Of a stretch of DNA of 64,000 nucleotides, positions 38,107 through 47,455 are shown in pieces. Every line of letters begins with the position of its first letter. Position 1 is the first letter of the stretch. Below the pieces are notes generated by a model. That model was given only the letters and a program-made list of their open reading frames with translations, ran no database searches and had not been told where the DNA came from. This DNA comes from Mucilaginibacter ginsenosidivorax (GTDB taxonomy: Bacteria > Bacteroidota > Bacteroidia > Sphingobacteriales > Sphingobacteriaceae), in NCBI RefSeq assembly GCF_007971525.1, contig NZ_CP042437.1, positions 1-64,000 on the forward strand, read 5' to 3'. The position numbers were made by a program, and so were the translations under genes.

Positions 38107-38886
38107 ATGTACCACACCTTTTCTGTTGCAGAAACCATTAAAACTGCATGGAATATTTTAAAGAAAAATTTTGTTCCGCTTGTTGTGTATTCGGTTATTT
38201 CGCTGTTTATAAACGAAGTGCTTGACTTTTTTAAGACATTTTTTTTAATTGATGATGATGATGTAACTACAAAGTTTATTGTAGTATTTATTCAATTAAT
38301 AGTACAATGCTATATAGGTTTAAGCTTTTATAAGCTCATTTTAACGTTAATGGACAGGGAGTATTATGAGTTTGAATTTAAAGATATATTGCCATCGGCC
38401 AAGATGACTTTGAATTTTGTGGTGATAGGTTTACTTACAGGTGTACTGATATTGATATTATCAACAATATACATATTTTCTATCAAATTAAACGTTCCGT
38501 CCGGGGCCATTGAAATAATCGAGCTCATATTAATACTTTATTTAAGCCTTCGCTGCATTTTTTGTATTTGCTTTATAGTAGATGATGACTCGTCGCCAAT
38601 AGAATCGTTAAAGCAAAGCTTCGAGATAACCAAAGACAATTTCTTTAAAACAGCCGGTATTTTTGTCATAATTATAAGCATAATGGTATTAGCCCTTATA
38701 CCAGTTATATTGATACTGAACCTGGTTGGCCTTGACCAGGAAAAGAATGGATTTGTATTTAGGCTTGCGTCATATTGCTGGGTGATATTAACCTTTCCAT
38801 TTATCCAGGTAATTATCATGGTTACCTACCGTAAATTGGTTTACAGCCACCTGGATGTAGACGATGACCTGTCCGAAACCAATTAA
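38107..38886 (+). CDS. Polytopic membrane protein of unknown function
   Basis: This 259-residue protein has about six hydrophobic helices and a conserved-looking N-terminal segment (SVAETIKTAWNILKKNF) seen in YciC/DUF975-type membrane proteins. The C-terminus is acidic (DVDDDLSETN). No catalytic motif is visible. Gaps of 6 and 3 bp to its neighbours indicate co-translation with the glycosyltransferase and the GH3 enzyme. A role in export or presentation of their product is only a guess. Confidence 0.7.
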   Translation: MYHTFSVAETIKTAWNILKKNFVPLVVYSVISLFINEVLDFFKTFFLIDDDDVTTKFIVVFIQLIVQCYIGLSFYKLILTLMDREYYEFEFKDILPSAKMTLNFVVIGLLTGVLILILSTIYIFSIKLNVPSGAIEIIELILILYLSLRCIFCICFIVDDDSSPIESLKQSFEITKDNFFKTAGIFVIIISIMVLALIPVILILNLVGLDQEKNGFVFRLASYCWVILTFPFIQVIIMVTYRKLVYSHLDVDDDLSETN

Positions 38887-38889
38887 CCA

Positions 38890-40386
38890 ATGGGCTTTAA
38901 ATCTGTATTAAGCAAAGTTTTTGCAGCCCTGGTAAACAGGGAGCTTAATCAGCTGCGTAAAAACGCCCTCACATTGCAGCAAAACACATTTAGCAATCTT
39001 ATTCACCAGGCTAAAGATACCGCCTTTGGTAAAGCGCATAATTTTTCGCAGATCAATAATTATGAAGATTTTAAGCGTAATGTACCTATCCACGATTATG
39101 AAGACCTGCGCCCCTATATCGACAGGGTTGTAAAAGGCGAAGAAAATGTGTTATGGCCGGGCAAGCCAAAATACCTGGCCAAAACATCGGGCACAACATC
39201 GGGTGTAAAATATATCCCAATATCAAAAGAAAGCATGCCCCAGCATATTAAAGCCGCCCGAAACGCGCTGCTTGCTTATATCCACGAAACAGGCAATGCC
39301 GGTTTTGTTGATGGTAAAATGATTTTTTTGCAGGGAAGCCCGGTTTTAGCCGAAAAGAATGGTGTTTCAACAGGAAGGCTTTCGGGTATTGTTGCCCACC
39401 ATGTGCCCGCCTACCTTCAAAAAAACAGGTTACCCAGCTACCAAACCAATTGCATTGAAGATTGGGAGCAAAAGGTTGATGCCATAGTTGACGAAACTTT
39501 TAATGAAGATATGCGCCTCATCAGCGGCATACCGCCCTGGTGCCAGATGTATTTCGACAGGCTTTCGGCAAAGGCCGGTGGCAAAAAGGTGAAAGATATT
39601 TTCCCCAACTTTAAATTGTATGTGCATGGCGGCGTAAACTATGAACCATACCGCGCCCGGATGGAAGAAAGTATCGGCTTTAAAATTGATTCTATCGAAA
39701 CTTATCCCGCATCAGAGGGATTTATCGCTTTCCAGGATTCGCAAAAGGAGCACGGGCTGTTGTTATTAGTTGACTCGGGCATATTTTACGAGTTTATCCC
39801 TTCTGAAGAGTATTTTAACGAGCACCCAACCCGCATCAATATCAAAGATGTGGAACTGGAGAAAAACTACGCGCTCATCATGAACACCAGCGCCGGGTTG
39901 TGGGGTTATAGCTTAGGGGATACCATTAAATTTATATCTAAAAATCCTTATAAGATCATTGTAACCGGTCGTATTAAACATTATATATCAGCCTTTGGCG
40001 AACATGTTATTGGCGAAGAAGTGGAACATGCTTTAATGAGCATTGCAAAGGCCGAGGGCGTGGACGTAATTGAATTTACCGTAGCCCCCCAAGTTAACCC
40101 ACCGGTCGGGCAACTCCCTTACCACGAGTGGTTTGTAGAGTTTGGAACACCACCCGCCGATCTTCAATCCTTTGCCATAAAAGTGGACAAAGCCCTGCAA
40201 AAGAAAAATATTTACTATTTTGACCTGATTGAAGGTAACATTTTGCAACCTTTGATCATCCAAGCCCTACAAAAAAACGCGTTTATAAATTACATGCGTT
40301 CAGAAGGAAAATTGGGGGGACAAAATAAGGTGCCAAGGCTATCAAACGACAGGAAGATAGCGGATGGGTTAAAAGCGTATATTTAA
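38890..40386 (+). CDS. GH3 family acyl-amido synthetase-like protein
   Basis: This is a 498-residue adenylate-forming enzyme of the GH3 family, best known from plant auxin/jasmonate amino acid conjugation. The ATP-binding TSGTTSG lies at 99-105 (AKTSGTTSGVKYIP), with YPASEGFIAFQD (adenylation loop) in the middle and VTGRIKHYISAFGEHV as the hinge. Bacterial GH3 proteins probably activate a carboxylate as acyl-AMP and couple it to an amine, but no substrate is known for this branch. It is the last gene of the glycosyltransferase operon, which suggests a lipid or envelope product. Confidence 0.83.
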   Translation: MGFKSVLSKVFAALVNRELNQLRKNALTLQQNTFSNLIHQAKDTAFGKAHNFSQINNYEDFKRNVPIHDYEDLRPYIDRVVKGEENVLWPGKPKYLAKTSGTTSGVKYIPISKESMPQHIKAARNALLAYIHETGNAGFVDGKMIFLQGSPVLAEKNGVSTGRLSGIVAHHVPAYLQKNRLPSYQTNCIEDWEQKVDAIVDETFNEDMRLISGIPPWCQMYFDRLSAKAGGKKVKDIFPNFKLYVHGGVNYEPYRARMEESIGFKIDSIETYPASEGFIAFQDSQKEHGLLLLVDSGIFYEFIPSEEYFNEHPTRINIKDVELEKNYALIMNTSAGLWGYSLGDTIKFISKNPYKIIVTGRIKHYISAFGEHVIGEEVEHALMSIAKAEGVDVIEFTVAPQVNPPVGQLPYHEWFVEFGTPPADLQSFAIKVDKALQKKNIYYFDLIEGNILQPLIIQALQKNAFINYMRSEGKLGGQNKVPRLSNDRKIADGLKAYI

Positions 40387-40418
40387 GCCCCTCTAAATCT
40401 CCCCTAAAGGGGAGACTT
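40387..40418. repeat. GC-rich hairpin repeat, copy 3
   Basis: GCCCCTCTAAATCTCCCC continues with TAAAGGGGAGACTT. It starts on the base after the stop codon and matches one arm of the copy at 35811-35907. Confidence 0.75.
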
Positions 40419-40542
40419 GAAAAAGGCAAACAGACATAACAGAAGCGTATTATAATTATATTCGCAAATCAAAAAAGGGTGTCATGGGTAGGCGTAAAAT
40501 TTAATGAAACCATGAAAGGGAGATGGCACTAAAAAATAAAGA

Positions 40543-40630
40543 CTGTCATCCTGAGGAACGAAGGATCTATTCGCGAACTTTTCTATCGGTCATGCATAGC
40601 TGATAGATCCTTCGTACCTCAGGATGACAG
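40543..40630. repeat. MITE-like 28-bp inverted repeat (CTGTCATCCTGAGG...)
   Basis: The left arm 40543-40570 and right arm 40603-40630 are reverse complements over 28 bp with one mismatch (CTGTCATCCTGAGGAACGAA versus GGTACGAA in the middle), separated by 32 bp. There is no coding capacity and no clear target duplication. Confidence 0.82.
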
Positions 40631-40744
40631 GAAAATTGATATGTGATGGGTAGCCCGCCGAAGCATAGCGTGCAAAGGCCTGTCTGCGCGTGTGTTGACA
40701 AGCTCAGGATGACCGGCATTTTTTCTTAAATAAAGATATTATAA

Positions 40745-41932
40745 TTGAGTAAGCAGATAAAAAACATTGCCATTTTAGGCTCGACAGGCAGTATAGGTAC
40801 CCAAACACTTGAAGTGATAAAGGGTAACAATAACCTGTTCAGGGCTTTTTTAATTACGGCGCACTCGAATGCAGAGCTGTTAATTAGCCAGGCTATTGAG
40901 TTTATGCCGGCGTATGCCATTATATGCGATACCGGCAAATACCTGCAGGTTAAAGAAGCCCTTGCCCACCTGCCTATTGAGGTACTTGCAGGCCACCAGG
41001 CTATTATTGATACTGTTACACACCCTGAAATTGATGTTGTGCTTACAGCCATGGTTGGCTTTGCGGGTTTGGAGCCTACCATTGCCGCGATAAAGGCCGG
41101 TAAAGATATTGCCCTGGCCAATAAAGAAACTTTAGTTGTTGCAGGCGAAATTGTAACCGCTTTAGCCAAACAACATGGCGTTAATATTCTGCCTGTAGAT
41201 TCTGAACACTCGGCCATTTTCCAGTGCCTTACAGGCGAGGAAAATAACCCGGTAGAAAAGCTGATCATCACCGCCTCGGGCGGGCCTTTCCGTGGCCGCA
41301 GCCTTGATTTTTTGACCGGTGTAAGCCGTGAAGAGGCGTTAAAACATCCCAACTGGGTAATGGGTGCCAAAATCACTATCGATTCGGCATCGCTCATGAA
41401 TAAGGGACTGGAAGTGATAGAGGCAAAGTGGCTTTTTGATGTAGATGCAGACCAGATTGATGTGGTGGTTCACCCGCAATCCATCATTCACTCCATGGTG
41501 CAATTCAGGGATGGATCAATCAAAGCACAAATGGGCTTGCCGGATATGAAGCTGCCCATCCAGTATGCCCTTACCTACCCTAACCGCATTCAAAATGATT
41601 TTAAGCGCTTTGATTTTACCGCTTACCCTAACCTGACTTTCGAAAAACCAGACCTGGAAACTTTTCGTAATCTTGGTTTAGCTTATGCCGCATTAAAACA
41701 AGGTGGCAACATGCCTTGTATTATTAATGCGGCCAACGAGATTGCCGTTGCAGGTTTTTTAAATAACAGCATCGGTTTCCTGGCCATGAGCGATTTAATT
41801 GAAGAGTGTATGCAGCAAATCGCCTTTGTATCGCAGCCAACCATAACCGATTATTTGAATACCGACAAAGAAACACGCATCTTTGCGCAAAATTTTATAC
41901 AAAAACTGCCGTTAAAGGCAATAAACTATTAA
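40745..41932 (+). CDS. dxr: 1-deoxy-D-xylulose 5-phosphate reductoisomerase
   Basis: This NADPH-dependent enzyme makes 2-C-methylerythritol 4-phosphate in isoprenoid synthesis. It has 395 residues with NADPH-binding LGSTGSIGTQ at 11-20, ANKETLVVAGE, the metal-binding PVDSEHSAIFQCL, TASGGPFRG, and SASLMNKGLEVIEAKWLF. It starts at TTG 40745, because no ATG stands near the conserved N-terminus. RseP is encoded 16 bp downstream, a common pairing in Bacteroidota. Confidence 0.95.
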   Translation: MSKQIKNIAILGSTGSIGTQTLEVIKGNNNLFRAFLITAHSNAELLISQAIEFMPAYAIICDTGKYLQVKEALAHLPIEVLAGHQAIIDTVTHPEIDVVLTAMVGFAGLEPTIAAIKAGKDIALANKETLVVAGEIVTALAKQHGVNILPVDSEHSAIFQCLTGEENNPVEKLIITASGGPFRGRSLDFLTGVSREEALKHPNWVMGAKITIDSASLMNKGLEVIEAKWLFDVDADQIDVVVHPQSIIHSMVQFRDGSIKAQMGLPDMKLPIQYALTYPNRIQNDFKRFDFTAYPNLTFEKPDLETFRNLGLAYAALKQGGNMPCIINAANEIAVAGFLNNSIGFLAMSDLIEECMQQIAFVSQPTITDYLNTDKETRIFAQNFIQKLPLKAINY

Positions 41933-41948
41933 TAGATAAATATAACGA

Positions 41949-43277
41949 ATGAGTATAGTGATCATGGTAGGCCAGCTTGTACTGGGCCTTTCAATTTTAA
42001 TCATCCTGCACGAACTGGGGCACTTTTTAACGGCCCGGGCTTTCGGGATTAAAGTAGATAAATTTTATTTGTTTTTTGACGCATGGAATATCAGCCTGTT
42101 TAAGTTTACATATAAAGGTGTTGAATATGGCATTGGCTGGCTGCCTTTAGGTGGCTATGTTAAAATTGCCGGTATGATAGATGAATCGATGGATACCGAC
42201 CAGATGGCCGGTCCGCCGCAGCCCTGGGAGTTCCGTTCAAAACCAGCATGGCAGCGTTTAATTGTAATGCTTGGCGGCGTTACAGTTAACATTATTTTAG
42301 GTATCGTTATATTTTGGATCCTGACTATCCGCTTCGGCGAAAGCTATATCCCTAACGCCAGCGCCAAATTTGGGATAGTACCCGGCGTGGTAGGTAAAAA
42401 AATAGGCTTATTGCCGGGCGATAAAATTACCGCTGTTAATGGTAAAGAAATTGTACGTTTTGACGATTTAACCAGCCCAAAAGTATTGCTCGAAAACACC
42501 GTATTCACCGTAGTGCGCGGAGCCCAAACATTAAGCATTACGGTACCGCATACCATATTAAATGATTTGGCCGATCATGGTATCGAAGAATTTATCAGCC
42601 GCGTACCACGTACCAAATTTTCTGTCGATTCTGTTTATGGTAATGCTAAAAAAGCAGGCCTGCAAAAAGGCGATAGCGTGGTGGCAGTAAACGGCCAACC
42701 AGTAGTATTTTTTGACGAGATGCAAAGCCAGCTTGCGGCAAACAAAGGTAAGGTGGTTGACCTGAGCGTAAAACGCAACAACGCCATTTTGCCATTAAAA
42801 GCCCAGGTAACCGCCGATGGTACTATTGGTTTTGCAAGGCCAAAAAGCGATTTCCCCGAAGTTAAGACCATAAAATACGGTTTCTTTCAATCTTTCCCCA
42901 TCGGTGCAGCAAGGGCTATAAGTACCTTTACCGATAACGCCAAAGGCCTGGGCAAAATATTTAAAGGCGATGTTAAGTTTAACAAGGCTGTAAGCGGCCC
43001 GGTTGCCATAGCTAACCTGTTTGGCGGCACTATTGATTGGGTACACTTTTGGAGCCTGGTAGGCTTTTTATCAATGGTATTGGCGCTGATGAACCTGTTG
43101 CCTATCCCGGCACTTGACGGTGGCCATGCTGTATTCCTGATAGTGGAGATGATAAAAGGTAAACCACTGAGCGATAAGTTCCTGGAGCGCGCGCAAATTG
43201 TGGGCTTTGTAATACTGGTTACCCTGATGGTATTTGTTTTTGGAAACGATATTGTAAATAAGGTAATGAAGAAATAA
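41949..43277 (+). CDS. rseP: RseP-type site-2 intramembrane metalloprotease
   Basis: This inner membrane zinc protease cleaves transmembrane signal proteins such as anti-sigma factors. It has 442 residues with HELGH at 21-25 in the first helix, two PDZ domains between about 120 and 300 (GLLPGDKITAVNGK, GLQKGDSVVAVNGQ), and NLLPIPALDGGH in the third helix. It ends with a final membrane helix. Its link to dxr suggests co-expression with envelope housekeeping genes. Confidence 0.93.
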   Translation: MSIVIMVGQLVLGLSILIILHELGHFLTARAFGIKVDKFYLFFDAWNISLFKFTYKGVEYGIGWLPLGGYVKIAGMIDESMDTDQMAGPPQPWEFRSKPAWQRLIVMLGGVTVNIILGIVIFWILTIRFGESYIPNASAKFGIVPGVVGKKIGLLPGDKITAVNGKEIVRFDDLTSPKVLLENTVFTVVRGAQTLSITVPHTILNDLADHGIEEFISRVPRTKFSVDSVYGNAKKAGLQKGDSVVAVNGQPVVFFDEMQSQLAANKGKVVDLSVKRNNAILPLKAQVTADGTIGFARPKSDFPEVKTIKYGFFQSFPIGAARAISTFTDNAKGLGKIFKGDVKFNKAVSGPVAIANLFGGTIDWVHFWSLVGFLSMVLALMNLLPIPALDGGHAVFLIVEMIKGKPLSDKFLERAQIVGFVILVTLMVFVFGNDIVNKVMKK

Positions 43278-43280
43278 GCC

Positions 43281-43309
43281 GAAAGCTAAAAGCAGAAGGC
43301 TGAAAGCTA
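43281..43309. repeat. GAAAGCT word repeat (single arm)
   Basis: GAAAGCTAAAAGCAGAAGGCTGAAAGCT carries AAAGC/GAAAGCT words, beginning 3 bp after the rseP stop codon. No complementary arm is present; a terminator follows immediately. Confidence 0.5.
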
Positions 43310-43315
43310 TAAAAG

Positions 43316-43348
43316 AACGGCCCGGAGATTTTATCTCCGGGCCGTTTT
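43316..43348 (+). terminator. Rho-independent terminator of dxr-rseP
   Basis: A 14-bp perfect stem AACGGCCCGGAGAT / ATCTCCGGGCCGTT with a 3-nt loop ends in TTTT. Confidence 0.88.
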
Positions 43349-43432
43349 GGTTTGTGACCAGCGGGACCTGTCCGATTACAACTTCAATTTTTATCTGTCA
43401 GTACGCAGTATAATTTCCGATATTTACCAGCC

Positions 43433-44032
43433 ATGTACACGCTTAAATACCAGGAATTTTCTGAGGCCTTATACCAGGCATTGCAGCCCGATCCGTTTTA
43501 TATCAGGTTATTACAATCAATCCCCGGCGATAAGGAGAAACAGGAGGCTTTAATAAGCTACCTTGATTATTCGATGTACGAGGCCGAAAAATATGGACTA
43601 CTGTTTATTCCCGGCCAACACAGGTATGGCGCGTCTGTATGGAGTAAGCCCTTAAGTACTGCGCTTGAATCAGAAAAAGGGCAGGAAAAGAAGATGTTTT
43701 TGAAAGCCAATTTGGGTGATGGCGTGCTTGATGCCTATGTACAAATGGTAGATTTCATGTCGACTAAGGTTGATGGCTTAATTCCGGCAGACGCCTGGTA
43801 CCTGTCAATAGTCGGCATCAAACCGGAGTTTCAGGGTAAAGGTTTAGGTGTCGGTTTGATAAACGAGATACTGGAAAAAACCGATAAACTGGGCCTCTCC
43901 ACATACCTGGAAACTTTTACGCCCAGAAACATCTCGTTTTATAACAGGCTGGGATATGAAGAAAGCGCATCCTTTTTAGAACCTGTTACCAATGCCACTT
44001 ATTGGGTGATGCAACGGGAAGCTCGTGGTTAA
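43433..44032 (+). CDS. GNAT family N-acetyltransferase
   Basis: This is a 199-residue acetyl-CoA-dependent acyltransferase. The acetyl-CoA site is VGIKPEFQGKGLGVGLI (about residues 124-140, R/Q-x-x-G-x-G/A pattern), followed by TYLETFTPRNISFYNRLGYEE, where Asn and Tyr are the typical motif-B residues. The acceptor is unknown. It stands alone after the dxr-rseP unit. Confidence 0.85.
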   Translation: MYTLKYQEFSEALYQALQPDPFYIRLLQSIPGDKEKQEALISYLDYSMYEAEKYGLLFIPGQHRYGASVWSKPLSTALESEKGQEKKMFLKANLGDGVLDAYVQMVDFMSTKVDGLIPADAWYLSIVGIKPEFQGKGLGVGLINEILEKTDKLGLSTYLETFTPRNISFYNRLGYEESASFLEPVTNATYWVMQREARG

Positions 44033-44244
44033 AAAGTAGGGTAAACTAATTAAAAGAACTATGTCCCTTTCGGTACCTGCATTGGCCAACAACAGGCACA
44101 AATATTGGATAAGACAACATTACGCAATCAATTTAGTGTTAACCATGTTTAAATACAATGAATTGATTGTCAAATATTTATAAAAAATATATCTGAAATG
44201 TGTTAAGTTATGTTAACCCACTTTAGATGTGTGCTTACCCTGTT

Positions 44245-44276
44245 AAAAAAAGCCCCCGTCATTACAACAGGGGGCT
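44245..44276 (-). terminator. Rho-independent terminator of the second efflux operon
   Basis: On the minus strand, AGCCCCC, a loop of 12 nt and GGGGGCT are followed by a run of T (44245-44251). It lies 36 bp past the RND pump stop codon. Confidence 0.88.
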
Positions 44277-44311
44277 CGGTTATATATAGAAATTAGGGAA
44301 AGTTCGTTATT

Positions 44312-47300
44312 TTATAACCTGCCGGTATCTCCACTTTCTACGCGTTTACGGTAAGTCCAGTAAAACACGATGGGGAATACAAAAAGGTTAAAAATGGTAT
44401 TGGTAATTAAGCCGCCAATTACCACTATAGCCAATGGTTTTGAAGCCTCGGAACCGATGCCTGCGGACAATGCAGCCGGCAGCAAACCAATGGCAGCCAT
44501 CATAGCCGTCATGATCACCGGGCGCATCCTATCGGCAACGCCGTTTTTCAAAGCCTCGGTAAAATCAGTAAATTGTTGGTGGCGCAGCTCCTTAATGTTC
44601 GATTTAAATTTCGAGATCAGGATAACGCCATTTTGCACGCAGATACCAAACAATGCTATAAACCCTATCCCTGCCGATATATTAAAGTTAACCCCGGTAA
44701 TCAACAAAGCCAGGATGCCACCCATGATGGCAAAAGGCACGTTGTTTAATACCAGCAGCGAATCCCTGAAGTTGCCGAACAGGATAAACAGGATAAAGAA
44801 AATGATAAGCAAGCTCACCGGCACCGCCTGCGACAGCCTTTGCGTGGCACGTTGCTGGTTTTCAAAATCGCCGGCCCATTCTAAACGGTAATCTTTAGGC
44901 AGCTTAATTTGTTCGTTTACCTTAGCCTGTGCTTCGGCAATGGTGCTGCCCATATCCCTGCCACGGATAGAGAACTTGATAGCACCGTACCGACTGTTTT
45001 TATCGCGGTATATCATACTGATGCCCGTTATTTTACCGATATCAGCTATCTCCCTTAAAGGAACTTTACCGCCATTTAAAGTCGGCACACGCAAATCGCC
45101 TATTGCGGTTGCATTGTTCCTGAAATCTTCCGGATAACGGATCCTGAGGTCAAACTTCTTTTCACCTTCATAAATCTGTGTAGCAGCGCGGCCGCCAATA
45201 GCTGTCTCTATTACCGCGTTAGCATCAGCAGCCGTAACACCGTATTGGGCCATTTTATCCTGGTTAAGGTTTATCTGCAATTCGGGCTGGCCCATGTTGC
45301 GTAAAATGCCCAAATCCTCGATACCGCGTACGCCTTTCAGGATCTTGTAAATCTGCTCTTCCCTGCTTTCGATATAAGGATAGTTATCGCCAAACATTTT
45401 TACCACGATAGAACCCTTCACCCCCGATACCGCTTCTTCAACGTTATCTGATATAGGCTGCGAGAAGTTGAGGTCGACACCAGGATAAAATTTCAGTTTA
45501 TCCTGCATCCGGGCAATGAGTTCTTCTTTGGTTTCTTTACGTTTCCATTCGTCCTGCGGATAAATATCAACATGGAATTCGATGTTGTAAAAGCCCGTAG
45601 CATCGGTGCCATCATTTGGCCTGCCGGTTTGCGATATCACCTGCTTAACCTCGTCAAAACTCAGGAAGATCCGCCTCATCTCGTTGGATAGCTTAACCGA
45701 CTCTTCCAGCGAGGTACTTAACGGGCCGGTTGCCCGCACATATATCGATCCTTCGTTTAATTCCGGTAAAAACTCAGTACCTAACAACGTAAAACAACCT
45801 AAACTGATAACCAAAGCAGTAACTGCTATCGGGAACACAATTTTGCGGCGTTTAAAACACAGGTTATAAAAGCGAAGAGCATTTTTGGTAATAAACTCTA
45901 CAAATACATTATGGCGTTCCTTAACATTTTTGCGTAACAGGATGCTGCACAGCGCAGGCACAAGCGTAAAAGTTAACAACAAGGCTCCCAAAAGCGCGAA
46001 GCTCAATGTCCAGGCCAGGGGCGAAAACATTTTCCCCTCAACCTTTTGAAAGCTGAAGATGGGCAGCAAACCGGTAATGATAATAGCCTTGGCAAAAAAG
46101 ATGCCCTTACCGTTTACCAAACTGGCCTGGCGGATTAGCCCAAGCTTGCTCAGCTTGTTAAAATTTTCCATCCCCATTTCTTTGGCCTTATGGTCAAGCA
46201 AGACAAATATTCCTTCCACCATCACCACCGCCCCATCTATGATAATCCCAAAATCGATAGCGCCCATAGAGAGTAAATTGGCCGACATACCTTTTAACTT
46301 CAGGCACATAAATGCAAACAACAGTGCCAGCGGGATGATGATGGCTACAATTACCGTAGTGCGCCAGTCGGCCATAAACAGTAATACAATCACCGTTACA
46401 AATATGATCCCCTCGGCCATGTTGTGCAGCACGGTATGCGTGGCAAAATCAACCAGGTTTTCGCGGTCGTAAAAAGTATTGATCTTAACATCCTCAGGCA
46501 GTATAGTACCGTTCAGTTCTTTGATCTTATCTTTAAGGCCGGCAATAACTACACTGGGGTTCTCGCCTTTGCGCATTACCACTATACCTTCTACCACATC
46601 TGGGTCAACATCGCGGCCCACCTGGCCCAGTCTTGGCAATGATGATTCGGTTACTTCGGCAATTGTCTTTACGTATATAGGCGTGCCTTTTACGTTATTA
46701 ACAACAATGTTCTTTATCTCGCTGATGTTGTTGAGCAACCCTATGCCGCGCACCACGTAAGCCTGCCCGCTTTGCTGTATCACATCGCCGCCAACGTTTA
46801 CGTTGCTTTTAGATACCGCATCGAACAGTTGCAAGGGGGTAATATCATACTGAACCGCCTTTTCGGGGTTTATGGTGATCTGGTAAGTTTTCACCTCGCC
46901 GCCAAAGCTGTTTACATCGGCTACACCGGGTACAGCCCTTATCTCGCGGCTTACCACCCAGTCCTGTATGGTTTTCAATTCGCGCACCGACCGTTTATTA
47001 CTGGTTAAAGTGTAACGGTAAATTTCGCCTGTCGGCCCGTAAGGGGGCTCAATTTCAGGCGTAATTCCATCCGGCAAATTGGCCTCATCAAGGTGGTTGT
47101 TGATCTGTAGACGGGCAAACGCATAATCAACATCGTCATCAAATGTAATTTTCACTACAGACAGGCCAAACAACGACGATGAGCGCACACTGGTCTTTTT
47201 CTCGGCGGGGTTCATAGCCAGTTCTATGGGGCGGGTTACAAATTTTTCAACCTCTTCGGCGCTGCGGCCGGGCCATTGGGTTATAATAGTTACCGATGTA

Positions 47301-47440
47301 TTGGTTACATCCGGGAAGGCATCTATAGCAATGGTTTTAAAGCTGATATAGCCGGCCACTGCCATAAGCAGGGTAACAAAAAATATAAAAATCTTATTTT
47401 TAAGTGCAAAAGACAGCACTCCTTTTATGAACTTGTTCAT
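44312..47440 (-). CDS. czcA: CzcA-type heavy-metal RND efflux pump
   Basis: This is an intact 1042-residue proton/metal antiporter of the HME-RND family. It has twelve helices, PDVTNTSVTIITQWPGRSAEEVE near the N-terminus, and helix 4 with DFGIIIDGAVVMVE (the Asp/Asp/Glu proton relay of CzcA). Helix 4 is of the divalent-cation type rather than the CusA type. It forms a complex with the adaptor and channel encoded upstream on the same strand. A long inverted repeat occupies the 165-bp gap to the adaptor gene. It is a paralogue of the pump at 2802-5943. Confidence 0.92.
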   Translation of the reverse strand: MNKFIKGVLSFALKNKIFIFFVTLLMAVAGYISFKTIAIDAFPDVTNTSVTIITQWPGRSAEEVEKFVTRPIELAMNPAEKKTSVRSSSLFGLSVVKITFDDDVDYAFARLQINNHLDEANLPDGITPEIEPPYGPTGEIYRYTLTSNKRSVRELKTIQDWVVSREIRAVPGVADVNSFGGEVKTYQITINPEKAVQYDITPLQLFDAVSKSNVNVGGDVIQQSGQAYVVRGIGLLNNISEIKNIVVNNVKGTPIYVKTIAEVTESSLPRLGQVGRDVDPDVVEGIVVMRKGENPSVVIAGLKDKIKELNGTILPEDVKINTFYDRENLVDFATHTVLHNMAEGIIFVTVIVLLFMADWRTTVIVAIIIPLALLFAFMCLKLKGMSANLLSMGAIDFGIIIDGAVVMVEGIFVLLDHKAKEMGMENFNKLSKLGLIRQASLVNGKGIFFAKAIIITGLLPIFSFQKVEGKMFSPLAWTLSFALLGALLLTFTLVPALCSILLRKNVKERHNVFVEFITKNALRFYNLCFKRRKIVFPIAVTALVISLGCFTLLGTEFLPELNEGSIYVRATGPLSTSLEESVKLSNEMRRIFLSFDEVKQVISQTGRPNDGTDATGFYNIEFHVDIYPQDEWKRKETKEELIARMQDKLKFYPGVDLNFSQPISDNVEEAVSGVKGSIVVKMFGDNYPYIESREEQIYKILKGVRGIEDLGILRNMGQPELQINLNQDKMAQYGVTAADANAVIETAIGGRAATQIYEGEKKFDLRIRYPEDFRNNATAIGDLRVPTLNGGKVPLREIADIGKITGISMIYRDKNSRYGAIKFSIRGRDMGSTIAEAQAKVNEQIKLPKDYRLEWAGDFENQQRATQRLSQAVPVSLLIIFFILFILFGNFRDSLLVLNNVPFAIMGGILALLITGVNFNISAGIGFIALFGICVQNGVILISKFKSNIKELRHQQFTDFTEALKNGVADRMRPVIMTAMMAAIGLLPAALSAGIGSEASKPLAIVVIGGLITNTIFNLFVFPIVFYWTYRKRVESGDTGRL

Positions 47441-47455
47441 CTGTTCGTTTTATGA

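Larger units (their letters stand above)
40387..40744. other. Repeat-rich intergenic region before dxr
   Basis: This 358-bp stretch has no gene. It holds a GC-rich hairpin repeat immediately after the GH3 stop codon, a MITE-like inverted repeat at 40543-40630, and a further repeat-like tract at about 40645-40720. That tract includes CCGCCGAAGCATAGCGTGC and TTGACAAGCTCAGGATGACC, words that resemble interspersed repeats of Bacteroidota. The dxr start (TTG) lies at the end. Confidence 0.7.

Noticed and set aside
40726..41397. A 223-codon open frame on the minus strand inside dxr
   Set aside because: It is antisense to conserved dxr sequence and has low-complexity, Ser/Thr/Arg-rich translation without any family motif.
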